This document shows positions 12,556-22,691 of a stretch of DNA of 64,000 nucleotides, one piece after another (position 1 is the first letter of the stretch; each line of letters begins with the position of its first letter). The notes under the pieces are model-generated. The model was not told where the DNA came from, made no database searches, and saw only the letters and a list, made by a program, of their open reading frames with translations. The stretch comes from Apodospora peruviana. Taxonomy: Eukaryota > Ascomycota > Sordariomycetes > Sordariales > Lasiosphaeriaceae. Position numbers and translations under genes: made by a program. Location: contig JAUEDM010000004.1 in NCBI GenBank assembly GCA_033439685.1, positions 4,671,593 through 4,735,592 of the forward strand, given 5' to 3'.

Positions 12556-13657
12556 ATGCGTCCGTCACTGCTGCTCTCGCAGCTCCTTCCACTGGCCTGG
12601 CTCCAGCTCGCCAGCGCCGGATCCCAGTCGCCGAAACGCGGACTAGTCTTCACGCCCAACGACGACTGGCCCGAAGACAACAAGCTCTGGGCGGCCGAAG
12701 GCTCCGGCCTAACATGGTACTACAACTTTGGCTGGAACGCGACGGCAGCGTACAGCACGACACCGCAAGACAAGTTCGAGTTCGTGCCGATGATGTGGGG
12801 TGCCGGCACCGAGAACGGGACGGATACCTACTTCCTAGGCAACATCACCACCACGATGGAAAAGGACAAGAGAAACATCACGCATGTGTTGAGCTTTAGT
12901 CACCCGGAGCAGAATTTCACGAATGGAGGCAGCGAGATGAAACCGGTTGTTGCCGCGAGAGCATGGATCAACAATGCGATCCCGCTGCAGAAGATGGGTG
13001 TCAAGGTCGGATTGCCGATTGTTGGGGACCCCTATTCCTGGGTGGACCCTTTTCTGAAGAACTGTTCCGCCCTGCTGGCCAAGGAGAAGGGGGAAGACAA
13101 GGACTCGAGGTGCACGTTCGACTTTATGCCGATTACGTCGTATGGGAACTTTAGCGTGCTGAAGAGTCGGGTCGACCTGTTTGCGAATGCGTGAGTTTCA
13201 TTCACCTTCTCTCTCTCTCTCCAGCTATCACCGATCCCGCTGACGATGGGTGTCCGACAGGTTCCCTGACATTCCCGTCTGGGTTGTCGAGTACGGCTAC
13301 AACGACCAGGACCTCGCCACGACCCAAAAGTTCTTCAACGAATCCCTTCCTTACCTCGACAGCACCGACATTGTTGAGCGATACGCCTGGTTCGGGGCGT
13401 TCCGCAGCATTGTGTCCAACGTCGGGCCCAACGGCGCCATGCTGGACCCGTACGGCGATTTGACCGATATTGGGTCCTGGTACCTGGGAGGGAACGGGAC
13501 AGGTAACGAGGCTCTGCCCACCGATACACCGGGTAACAGCTCGTGCACAGCGGCGAACCCTTGCGGCAAGAATGCCGGGACCACACTGAGAAGCGACGTT
13601 GATCTATTGGTATGGAAAGGGGTCTTTGTGTCATGTCTCTTTGCGTTGTTGTTATAA
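12556..13657 (+). CDS. GH128 (Asl1-like) secreted protein, probably GPI-anchored, atypical active site
   Basis: Two exons (12556-13190, 13261-13657) with a 70-nt intron. The protein begins with a signal peptide (hydrophobic run ending near SAG). It then has the Asl1-like glycosyl hydrolase fold: WYYNFGWN, FVPMMWG, a VLSFSHPEQ strand, VWVVEYG and the conserved RYAWFG. It ends in a Ser/Thr- and Cys-rich stretch and a short hydrophobic tail, suggesting a GPI anchor at the cell surface. GH128 enzymes act on beta-1,3-glucan. The canonical acid/base motif is NEP (as in the neighbour's GFNEPE); here the equivalent is SHP, so the acid/base glutamate appears replaced by histidine while the later Glu of VEYG remains. 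It may bind rather than cleave glucan. It lies tail to tail with a second GH128 gene only 51 bp away. Confidence 0.85.
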
Positions 13658-13708
13658 TTGGACAGCTTCCATTGTCAAGCCGCCAAACCTCCAAGTAATG
13701 ATAATATG

Positions 13709-14449
13709 TCATGCCTCCGTGGTATAGATTTTCCCCAGATCCGTCAGTCGTCCCTTATCATCCAACATGCGTGCCCACTTGCCAACCGTGCCTGTATCCC
13801 TCATCGCCCCGAACCACGCATACCTCTCAACCCAGTCGAGCGTGTCAAGATACTTGCAAGCTTCCCTGCAAAAGTTTTCAACATGCTCTTTCGGCAACGG
13901 GTTGTCCACGTTCCAGTTGGTGGGCGCGAACTCGGTGATCCACGCCGGTTTGTCGGCACCCAGCTGGTGGTACGTACTCCAAATATAATCATAGAACTGA
14001 CCCAGTTCCTCGCCGTACCAGTGCAACCCATAGAAATCAACGTCTCCGCCCCGCGCGCGGATTACTGACAAAAACTCTTTGAGCCAGACAACTCCCTGGG
14101 GAGCAGAAGAGATGCCCGGGCTGCCGCAGCGGATACCAGCCCGACGGAGCGGTTCCATGTGTTGCAGCCATTGCTCGGCGGCGAGGGAGACAGGCATGTT
14201 GGACTGCGAAGGGAGTTCTGGCTCATTGAAGCCCAGTATGGCGGGACGACCATGGCAGTGGGAGTTGAGGGCGGAAATGTTGACGTGGTTCCATTGCATC
14301 GGGACGAACTGCAGAGACTGCGTGCCTGGAGTTGGCTGCGGTGACCAGTTGTACAGCCATGACACTTTGGACCCGGGCTTGGTGAAGATGAATGGCGCAT
14401 CCGTATTGGATGTGGGCCAACACAGTCCGCGCTTGCTGCAAGGCGTCAT
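13709..14449 (-). CDS. GH128 (Asl1-like) beta-1,3-glucanase, N terminus unresolved
   Basis: The conserved body starts at KRGLCWPTS and carries VSWLYNW, FVPMQW, ILGFNEPE (acid/base Glu), DFYGLHWYG, WITEFAPTN (nucleophile Glu) and ERYAWFGAM: a complete GH128 catalytic core. The first in-frame ATG that keeps the core is at 14449, giving 246 aa without a signal peptide. Upstream AG/GT signals (for example ttgcag just before the core, and donors near 14515 or 14590) suggest one or more short 5' exons, but none gives an obvious signal peptide, so the true start is open. It is a paralogue, not a duplicate, of the convergent gene, with catalytic residues intact. Confidence 0.8.
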   Translation of the reverse strand: MTPCSKRGLCWPTSNTDAPFIFTKPGSKVSWLYNWSPQPTPGTQSLQFVPMQWNHVNISALNSHCHGRPAILGFNEPELPSQSNMPVSLAAEQWLQHMEPLRRAGIRCGSPGISSAPQGVVWLKEFLSVIRARGGDVDFYGLHWYGEELGQFYDYIWSTYHQLGADKPAWITEFAPTNWNVDNPLPKEHVENFCREACKYLDTLDWVERYAWFGAMRDTGTVGKWARMLDDKGRLTDLGKIYTTEA

Positions 14450-14765
14450 ATTAGATTTTCTGTTGTTGCTGTCGACTGGACTGGCTGTCTGGTTCGGAAA
14501 GATGGGATGACGTACTCTCCGGTTTTGTGGATGCAGCGCTGAGATTGCGAAGGCCCGGATTACCGGGTCCGGGATCAGAGACAGAATTACCTGCACAATG
14601 CTTCAAACCCATTAAGTGGTCGCTCGTCATCAAGAATATGAATCACGTTGCCCCGTTCGCAAAGTAGGCCAGAATTGTAAAAGGAAGACATGTCCTAATT
14701 GAGGTGAGGGTGAGTAAATTCATAGCCAGTGACTTTGAGGCCGTCACATATCCAATCAAAAGCCT

Positions 14766-14836
14766 GCGTCAGTGGTTTAGTGGTAAAATCCATCGTTGCC
14801 ATCGATGGGCCCCGCGTTCGATTCGCGGCTGACGCA
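14766..14836 (+). tRNA. tRNA-Gly (GCC)
   Basis: A 71-nt cloverleaf: acceptor GCGTCAG pairs with CTGACGC, discriminator A, D-arm AGTGGTTTAGTGGT, anticodon loop with GCC (TTGCCAT), T-arm CGCGTTCGATTCGCG. No intron. A T-rich stretch follows and fits a Pol III terminator. Confidence 0.95.
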
Positions 14837-15272
14837 AAACTTTCTCTTTTGGTTTTTTCTCCCTAAGAACTTGCGTTTTACTTGGTATTGTAGAGTTCAG
14901 TGACTTTCTCCTCTTGTTTGCAGCGCCCTTTTTTCGTGTTAATTAGATCGGTGAAAAGTCCAACTTTGTTGTTTGGTCGCAGATAAGCGCCGTGGATGTG
15001 CGATAAGCTTTGGTGACTAAGCCGAATTTCCCACTGAGCTGGGCAGCTGCCGGGCCACGTTGACAGGAGTGAAGCTCGGTGAAGCTCCAAAACACTCTCG
15101 GATCTGACACATGCAAGCAAGCTTTCGTCCATCAAGACACCAATTCGGACGGCGCAAAGATGCACTGGTCAGGGCAGGGCCTTGAAGTTTAAAAGAATTA
15201 TCTTGGATTGACACACCTCCGGACTGCGCACCCACCGCAGGTGCATTCCTCAACTCAACCCGACAAATCGAG
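14837..15272. other. intergenic
   Basis: 436 bp between the tRNA and the next plus-strand gene. T-rich start (Pol III termination), then promoter sequence. No further feature is seen. Confidence 0.5.
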
Positions 15273-16217
15273 ATGGCGCTCTCCCGTGTACAGCAATTGC
15301 TTCTGATCGCATTCACTTTGGCGGCTCCGGCGCTGGCCTACATCCACGAGAATGCCTTGCCTTCATACCACTACAGCGCACCAATTCGTGTCGAGTGCAT
15401 GAACCGGAGCTCGTGAGTCTTCTTTTCCAGTGCGCATCATCGATCTGTTCTGACCAAAAACAGAGAAACCGGCGAACACATCGAGGACGCATCCACCCAC
15501 GAAATCGAATGGATTCCCTTCCCGGTCTGCAACGAGACGGGCCAACCGCTCGAGTTCCACTACGGCATCGAAGGCGAGCAGAACTGCACGATCCCCGAGA
15601 TCAGCGACCCCTTCTTCCACCTGCTCGAGTTCTACATCCACAGCGACGCGCCCCTTTCCTGTCGCCTGCCCTCGCGACCACCTCCCCACGTCGAGACCGT
15701 CGGCGAGAAACCGTATGACACGGAATACATACCGCTGGTGTTTGCCCTAGCCGGCACGCTCCAGCTTAGCCACATGCACATCAGCACCCACATGAACGTG
15801 CTGCTGCACAGCACGCCCAAACATCACATCCACCCGCACGACAGCGGCGTGCTCGACAGCGGCACCGCCTACTCGACGAGCCCGCTGACGCACATGGAGG
15901 GCAGCGCGACCAAGCGGCTCGTGATTGGAGACCCGCTGCCGCTGAGCTTTTCTGTGAGGTGGTTCCCGACGCCTGCGCTGCCCATGGTCGAGGGCAGGGT
16001 GGAGTGGAACGGGATGGGCGGCCACATCTTTGCCAGTACTGTGTTTTATAGTCTGGTGTCGTTTATGGCCGGTGCCGTGGTGTCGGGCGTCTACTTCTTT
16101 GGGTCGGTGCTGCCCAGACGACTGAGAGGACGGGGGCTTGGGGGTGCCACGCCCTTGGCGTACGGGTTGAATGGTATGGGCAATGGCTGGGGATACCAGA
16201 AGAGGGCGATGGATTAA
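15273..16217 (+). CDS. type I membrane protein of unknown function (secretory pathway)
   Basis: Two exons (15273-15412, 15464-16217) with a 51-nt intron; 297 aa predicted. The N terminus is a good signal peptide (hydrophobic core LLLIAFTLAAPALA). A lumenal or extracellular part of about 210 residues is rich in His and contains several N-glycosylation sequons and a few Cys. A single transmembrane helix near the C terminus (FYSLVSFMAGAVVSGVYFF) is followed by a short basic tail. I do not recognise the family; the architecture suggests an ER/Golgi or cell-surface protein. The start codon directly precedes the signal peptide and is the only reasonable choice. Confidence 0.8.
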
Positions 16218-16443
16218 TGACAACATGGAATGAGATGGGAAGAATATGTCATGATGTTTGGAGGAATGAATCTTAAATGGGGCATATTGCGGCGCGGGTA
16301 TCCGTCGCTCTCTGTACACTTTTAATTCGCAACGATAACAATGGCTTGGGATCTGTAGGATTATCTGGGATTCACAGACTACCTATATAATGTCACGGAG
16401 ACAGTTGGAGACCCTTTCCACCATGGCCCGTCACGTTGTCTAC

Positions 16444-17141
16444 CTACTGCACCTTCTTCCCTGCCAGAGCAGCATCCGCCACCCGGATTCGCGACAGGAT
16501 CCGCGAAGCCATGTCGATAAAGACGAGAGTCGCTGCTTGCATCGTTAGATATAATCCCTTCTAGCCTTCCCCGTCATTCATGACAGCAGTGCAACTTACG
16601 AATAACAAACCATGGCCCAAAGAAGTTGACCTGAAAGGTCCGCTTCACCTCGGCCGAGTACACGGCATCATCCCAGTAGAAACTGTCGTGAATGCACACG
16701 AGCGTGGTGAGCGCCGTCTCGAAGCCATAGAGCAGAAACAGCAGCTCGTCGGCGCCCGATGTGCCCGTACGCTTCACACCGAACCGGTACAGCGCGTAGA
16801 GCACGGTCGGCAGCGTGAAGGCGAACTCGAGGTACAGGAACAGGCCCATCCAGCTGTCGTGGCCCGACGCCGTCTCGCGCGACCACTGCACGATCGGGTC
16901 ATTGTACTTCGCGATATGTTCCTTCTGGACGGTGGCGAAGAGGTGAAGAGGCGCACCCGGCGACTCGTGAAGCCATTTGGGGTAGAACTCGAGTGCATCG
17001 ATGACTGCGCGCAGCTGTTAGCTTGCCGTTTAAGTCTTGGAGTACGTCGGGGCATCAGAGCTTACGGAGGATGATGGGAACCTGGATGGTGAACCACACC
17101 AGCCAGACATTGTTCCTCCACGTCTTTGTGTATGTCGTCAT
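16444..17141 (-). CDS. EXPERA-domain membrane protein (TMEM97/sigma-2 receptor-like)
   Basis: Three exons (17141-17066, 17004-16600, 16532-16444) with 61- and 67-nt introns, all phases consistent; 189 aa. It has four predicted transmembrane helices and the EXPERA pattern: a LEFYPKW segment after helix 1, LYLEFAFTLP in helix 2, an ETALTTLVC stretch in helix 3, and a final helix reading into VFIDMASR. EXPERA proteins are ER-associated sterol-binding or sterol-isomerase-like proteins, and TMEM97 homologues act in sterol handling. The last acceptor was chosen because CTAAC lies just upstream and it preserves the frame. The gene looks intact. Confidence 0.82.
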
Positions 17142-17797
17142 CGTGGTTTCTCCCGGGGCTGATGTTGATGTATAGGGTAGTTGCTTTGCTCGAACAGAGC
17201 TTCGATGCGAAAGCGGACTTGGTTCCACGGCGCGGTCAATTATCAAGACGCGAAGTCAGCTTCAGCTTCAGCTGTCCGTGCAACCCCTGCGGCTGCTGTC
17301 AGCATCGTCAGCATGCGCCGGCCAAACCCATCTGCTTGCTTCGTGCAAATGCATTCGAAAGGAAACTGCGCACCTTGAAAGAAAACACGTTTCTACTTTA
17401 ACAGTTAGCGAGTACAAGGGGTCGTGTCCGATTTCTCAATAGCGTGTGCTCAGTGTTGACACCCCTCGCCGAGTTCAGGGGTTCCCCCGCCGCGACGGCA
17501 CACTGATCAAGCGCAGTCAAGTTGGAGTTGGTCAACAACTTGCAAGGCCGCAGAGTCAAGAAAAAGCCCAAACAAAATTTGAGATCTCCTTTTCTTAAAT
17601 ATCGAGGGTTCATCCAGCTTAGCTCAATCTTTGTAGCTCAATCTTTGTAGCTCAATCTTTGTCGCCCGCTGGGTCACCCCACCTCGTCGGATCCAGATTC
17701 GACAGGAATCTCCGAGCAAGGATCGTGAAGCTGTTGTCCCGGCTGCTCCACCCAACTCCATTCAAGTAACATCATGACGTGTAAATTTTTCATTTAA
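17142..17797. other. intergenic with a short tandem repeat
   Basis: A 656-bp spacer between the EXPERA gene's 5' end and tRNA-Leu. Apart from the 14-nt tandem repeat at 17620-17661, nothing is seen. Confidence 0.5.
17620..17661. repeat. 3 x 14-bp perfect tandem repeat
   Basis: Unit TAGCTCAATCTTTG occurs three times without mismatch, about 140 bp upstream of tRNA-Leu. Confidence 0.9.
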
Positions 17798-17898
17798 GGT
17801 GAGATGGCCGAGCGGTCTAAGGCGCTACGTTAAGGAAATCACCCTTAATCCAATATCCGTAGTCCGAAAGGGCGTGGGTTCGAATCCCACTCTCATCA
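17798..17898 (+). tRNA. tRNA-Leu (AAG) with intron
   Basis: Type II tRNA with a long variable arm. Acceptor GGTGAGA pairs with TCTCATC (one G-U), discriminator A. The anticodon stem CTACG/CGTAG brackets a loop with AAG at 17832-17834. A 21-nt intron (17836-17856) sits in the canonical place, one base 3' of the anticodon, and contains CCTTAA, which can pair with the anticodon region TTAAGG as usual for pre-tRNAs. The T-arm GTGGGTTCGAATCCCAC is perfect. Confidence 0.93.
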
Positions 17899-19434
17899 AT
17901 GATTTATCTTTTTGCTCATTTCTGCTCTGATGGTTAAGGCTATTTTCATTTTCCCCTTCCGAAATGGACTTGAGCTCTTGGTGGGTTTCAAGCCGTCTGC
18001 GGCCGGATCCATGGAAAGGGCGGCCTTACGGTTACCAGGTTTGTCATTGTACATTCTCTCTCAGGAAGAACTGGGAGCATTTCTGTCTTGGAAGGTCCAG
18101 GGCCCAGGGCTTTCCCAACTGACTGAACATTGACACTTGCAATTCATATATTACCCCGAAAGATCCTCAGCCACACAGGGTGGTTTAAAACTTACCACAA
18201 TTATGCAATATGACATAATGAGGGCTCCCTCTCTACTCTAAAGGTGAGCATAAGTTACCCTTCACCGAGAGCATGTATGACCCTGCTCTGCGACGGCACC
18301 TAGCGTGGCGACGAAACAAGTACACATACCAGCTTTATTCCCTTGCACAGCTCTTCCAGGTTGATGGGAAGGATAATCCAAACACCACTGAAGCACGCTT
18401 CCAAGCCGAAATCCCTACTCGTACAGTCTCTATGTCCCTAGATCGACAAATCCATCTGCGTTTTCACGGTCACAGCGTAGGTCTCGGCGGCACTTTGCAT
18501 GACTATTCTTTGAATGGTGTCACTGGTTAGGATCTTGCAGCAGCAGTTATATCGAGACACCGTCGACAAATACACCACACCACAGGATCTGACCATTTGG
18601 CATCCGCCAGGCAGGGAGCTTAAATGGTCCGTTGTGTGGCAGGCATTATCGATATTTCCGGACTAGTCCGTCGCGATAACCTCACCTCCACCGAGAGGTC
18701 CGAGAATAACCTGCTCTGTCATAAGGTTTACCGCATGTACCGATCCAAGAAGTCAGGATGAGATCAACCATCCACCCAGCTTCCACTCCAGGGCATTCAG
18801 TGCTGCAGGTTCTGGCCCCTCATCGGCCATGATCTTCCCATAGACACACAAGTATCTCATGTCTCTCAATATGGTCGAATTCGCACTCCCTGCCCAATGC
18901 AGTCAGTCGCCTCTGCCTGCCGACTTAACTACCTATCCAATCATATTCTCTATCGACGATCGAAACTCCATGTACATAGATCGGGCTCGGATTTGAACCA
19001 TCACGTTCGGATTTTTAGAGGTTATAATCTCTATACCTAACCGGACTTTATCGAAAAGTCCGTTCTTCTCCGAGCCCTACGGCTCCTGCGAATATAAATC
19101 CTAAACTAACAGCAAAACTAGGTATTAAAAAGGAATGAAAAAATATTCTGGAGACGGCCGCTATCCCCGTCACGGGACGGTGGTAAACTAGTGGAGGTTT
19201 AGTTATAGCAGAATGCAGATGTGCGATGCTAGCGATGCAACCGTGGGGTGGCGTGATAACACACCACCGCTTGCGGCACGCCCTGATATCAACGGCATTG
19301 AATGCCCAGCTTATAAAGACGACCACCAGATGCACCAGCGAAATCCAATATCCCCGCATCTTCAAACTTGTACACTGACACAACCAATTGAACAAAGACC
19401 ACAGCATTCTCATTCTCAGACAACCAAATTCGCG
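17899..19434. other. intergenic with one tRNA-like structured element
   Basis: About 1.5 kb without a recognisable protein gene. An 85-codon frame at 18273-18530 shows no family features. The structured element at 18983-19077 is listed separately; the last few hundred bases are the SDR promoter. Confidence 0.5.
18983..19077 (-). other. 95-nt hairpin-rich element with a B-box-like motif
   Basis: The ends form a perfect 9-bp inverted repeat (GGGCTCGGA / TCCGAGCCC). Inside are two further hairpins: CGGACTTT-ATCG-AAAAGTCCG and TAGAG...CTCTA. On the minus strand GGTTCAAATCC fits the Pol III B-box consensus. It does not fold as a normal tRNA because the B-box overlaps the terminal stem. Possible explanations are a tRNA-derived relic, a small Pol III RNA, or a foldback mobile element. 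Confidence 0.4.
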
Positions 19435-20463
19435 ATGGTCAGCCTCACCGAGGTCAAAGCAGCCAATGCATCACTCCACTCCACTGCTCCCCCGGGCCTG
19501 GTGTCAGTAGTAGTCGGCGGCACGAACGGCATCGGCAAAGGTTTTCTCTACGAGCTAGCCAAACACACCAGCAACCCCAAGATCTACATCGTCGGCCGCA
19601 ACGAGGCCACCCTCGGCAAGATCATCCAAGACCTGAAGGATGTCAACCTCACAGGCACCTACATCCCCATCTTGGCCAGCGATTTGACGCTCGTCTCCGT
19701 CGTCCGCAAAACAACAGCGCAAATCATCACCCAAGAGAAAAAAATCGACCTCCTCTTTCTCTCGCAGGGCTATCTCACCTTATCGGGGCGCGACGAATCC
19801 CCCGAAGGTCTCGACCGGATCTCAACGATCCGCTACTACGGGCGGATGCGCTTCATCCTGGACCTGCTCCCACTCTTGGAGGCTGCCCCATCTCCGCGCG
19901 TAGTGTCGGTGTTGGCCGCAGGCACAGAAGGAACCATCTACCCAGACGACTTGGGCCTAAAACAGCCGAATCACCACGGAGCCATCGTGCAAACTGCCGC
20001 CGCGGTGACTTACACGACACTCTTTCTCGAACAGCTGGCCAAACTGCACCCGAAAGTCGGTTTCTGTCACACGCATCCCGGGATCGTCAGGACAAACATC
20101 TTCAACAACGCAAAGTTCAATCCCGTGTTCAAGTTCTTTGTGGTGTGGATCCTCGCACCAACGGTCATGAGGCTGATTTCTATCTCTGCGGAGGAGGCGG
20201 GAACGAGGCAGTTGTACGTGGCGACGAGCCCGGCTTTTGTGTCTGCTGCCGAGGGCGCGAGCAGCAGAACTGAGGACGCACTATCCAAACTGGCTCTGGG
20301 GACAGATGGAAAAAGGGGCAGTGGTGCGTATATGGTTGGGCAAAAGTGTCAGGCGGTGCAGAAGCAAGAGCTGTTGCAGCGATATAGGGATGATGGTGTG
20401 GATAAGAAACTCTGGAAGCATACAGTTGGGGAGTTGGATAGGATCTTGGGAAGTGGGCAATGA
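19435..20463 (+). CDS. short-chain dehydrogenase/reductase-like protein, non-canonical active site
   Basis: Single exon, 342 aa. An N-terminal Rossmann fold begins SVVVGGTNGIGKG (TGxxxGIG-type nucleotide site), followed by FLSQGYL (NNAG-equivalent). The usual catalytic Ser and YxxxK are not found: the Ser strand reads SVLAAGTEG and the expected Tyr-Lys helix reads AAVTYTTLFLEQL. A hydrophobic segment (FFVVWILAPTVM) follows the THPGIVRT motif. Fungi contain a family of such SDR-like proteins; whether they are active is uncertain. The start at 19435 places the Rossmann strand about 20 residues in, as usual; the longer upstream frame is not protein-like. Confidence 0.85.
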   Translation: MVSLTEVKAANASLHSTAPPGLVSVVVGGTNGIGKGFLYELAKHTSNPKIYIVGRNEATLGKIIQDLKDVNLTGTYIPILASDLTLVSVVRKTTAQIITQEKKIDLLFLSQGYLTLSGRDESPEGLDRISTIRYYGRMRFILDLLPLLEAAPSPRVVSVLAAGTEGTIYPDDLGLKQPNHHGAIVQTAAAVTYTTLFLEQLAKLHPKVGFCHTHPGIVRTNIFNNAKFNPVFKFFVVWILAPTVMRLISISAEEAGTRQLYVATSPAFVSAAEGASSRTEDALSKLALGTDGKRGSGAYMVGQKCQAVQKQELLQRYRDDGVDKKLWKHTVGELDRILGSGQ

Positions 20464-20735
20464 GGAATTGTTGCTGTCAGTGCGGGTTCGTCGGAGCTGA
20501 GATTCCTTTCTGATAGCGGTCGCTCCATTGCTTTCGTCCCATTCTTGTTCAGGTATTGTCAGACGTCCAATTCCCAAAGCAGTGTGCATCCACATGTCCC
20601 AGTTCATCGCAGAGCAGCGTTAAAACATAATACTGTACAAGACATAACAGAGAAACCCTTATTTCCATGTCGACCGTTCCGTCAGTCGAACAACCCTCTC
20701 GCGAACATTTCAAGTCTGCAGTACTGATGCAGCTA

Positions 20736-22210
20736 CTACTCATTATCCATCCCCTCCCGCAAAATAGCAACCTGTTTCTGAATCTCGACCCACAGCGCAT
20801 TGTTCTTCAAGTCATCACCGCCGCCACCACGCTTCTTCCTAGGGGGCGCAAGCTCAACCCAGTCCATGTCTTCATCCTCCACAACCCCGGAACCATCTGT
20901 GCCGCCTCGGGCGATTGCCAACAGCGCCGCCACAAAAGCCTCCTGGATATACGCAAAGCTGAATTTGTCGGTGATGTTGGCGATGGCCTTGCACAGCTCG
21001 TCGGGAAAGTCAATGTCCTTGTTGTCGGCGAGTTTCTCCTGCCAGAACTTGGCATACGCAATGCGCTGGTCGACATCAGGATTCGGAAATAAGTACTTTC
21101 TGTCAAATCGGGATGGGCGCTTCGAGATGCCTGGATCAAGGCGGTCGAGGTGGTTGGTGCTGCCAATCATGAAGATTCCGTCGTTGCCCTTGAGACCGTC
21201 GACTTCGTTCAGGAAGTAGCTCCGCACAGAGTCGGCCACGATGGAATCGAGATCCTCGAATATCAGGTAGCAGGGTGCAAGCTGTCTTGCCTTGCTAAAG
21301 ATTTGGTTGATGGCGTATTCGGGGCCGGCCCACTACGAATTCGACATTAGCTCAATCCAGAGAGTGAGGGCAGAAGCATGGAACTTACAGAAAAGAAGCT
21401 CCGCACATAAAGCGCCGGAACAGGATCATCTCTGCCGTACAGGGTATGCATCATAGCCTTGATGGAAATAGTCTTGCCGTTACCGGGCGGGCCATAGTAG
21501 ATAACCCCACGCTTCCACGGCACCTTGAGCTTCTTGTACGTCTCCTGCGAGTTATAAAACGACAGATGATCATCAACAATAGCCTTCTTCATCTCAGGAT
21601 CAAGAATTACAGCATCCCACGACGCCTTCCTGACGCTGTCGTACAGCTCAGCGCTCTTCTGCCAGTAGCCGCCGTCCCAGACCCAGATCTCGTCGTGCAG
21701 CTCGTTGGCCCACTTGCCGGCGGCAATTATAAGGGAATCGGCCTTGTGCACATCTGTAGTCAGGATATAATTGTTGCGAACAGGCGGGTAGGCCATCACG
21801 CCGTCGCGGCCGTCGACCACATAGACCACGAACTCGGCGCCGTCCCATTTGTACAGGAATTTGGCAAACACCACGTCCTGCACCAGGACTCCGGGAGACC
21901 CGTCGATCCGCCGCGCGGGCGGAATGTAGCCTTTCCAGATCAGCGAGGGCGGGAGACCGGGCCCGGCGTCGTCGATGGTGGTGAAGCTTGCATGGCCGGC
22001 GGATGCGAACCCAATGAGGTCAACGCTGTTGGCGGGCGAGGTGACCAGCTCGAGGTTGGGATATTGCTTCTTGAGGGTCTTGGCGATCACGGCGTCGGTG
22101 TTGATGCGCTTGGCTGTGCTGTGGTGGAAGAACTGTCGCGTGGTTTCGTCGACCTCGGGCTCGGCAGCAGCCTGTGATTGAGGCGCCGTTGTCCAAAATG
22201 GAGCTGCCAT
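20736..22210 (-). CDS. BCS1-like AAA+ ATPase (cytosolic type)
   Basis: Two exons (22210-21389, 21332-20736) with a 56-nt in-phase intron; 472 aa. The AAA module contains Walker A GPPGNGKT, Walker B YLIFEDLDS, a sensor-1 region IGSTNHLDRLDP, and arginine residues in KRPSRFDRKY, the signature of the fungal BCS1-like subgroup. There is no transmembrane segment or mitochondrial targeting presequence like that of BCS1 itself, and a distinct N-terminal domain of about 230 residues precedes the AAA core. A likely soluble protein-remodelling ATPase with unknown client. The C terminus has a small basic/Gly patch (KKRGGGG). Intact. Confidence 0.88.
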
Positions 22211-22691
22211 GTTTGCAGAATCTGGTGATTTGAGCAGATGAGGTTGGGGGGTGGATGGTGACGAAGGTGGGGTGAGCTTCAGTTGCTTTGGGGTACAGAG
22301 GGGAAAGGGGAGGGAAAGAGGGGAGCTCTCCTTCCACGAAAGTCAGCTGAATCCGAATCTGGAAGCTGACGTGGAGCTCTCAGGCAGCACAATTGAATGT
22401 GCAGGAACGGACGGGGTTGGTAATGGCTGTGGGGTAAGGTTGGTGGTAGGGCCAAGGATCATGATACCATTTGCTTGCCAGTGCTTGCGTGGAAGGAGGC
22501 TGTGCCGCCCGTCAGAAGTGGAACTTCTTCCATGGCTCGTATTAGACTGTGTGAGGTTACCATTCGATGCATCGGATGCATTGGATGCCAAGATCGGAAA
22601 CTACAGGTTTACCATTACGAGAATTCAGTCTTGAAATCCATTTGGGTCTTCGAGACATGACCAATCAATTTGTTTGATATCTCCTAGACCT
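22211..22691. other. intergenic
   Basis: 481 bp between the AAA ATPase 5' end and the APH-like gene 3' end. Nothing recognised. Confidence 0.5.

Noticed and set aside
18983..19077. The structured element as a functional tRNA
   Set aside because: The T-arm-like B-box overlaps the terminal 9-bp stem and the anticodon-like loop has eight bases, so a standard cloverleaf does not form.
21446..22177. 243-residue plus-strand ORF
   Set aside because: Antisense shadow of the AAA ATPase first exon.
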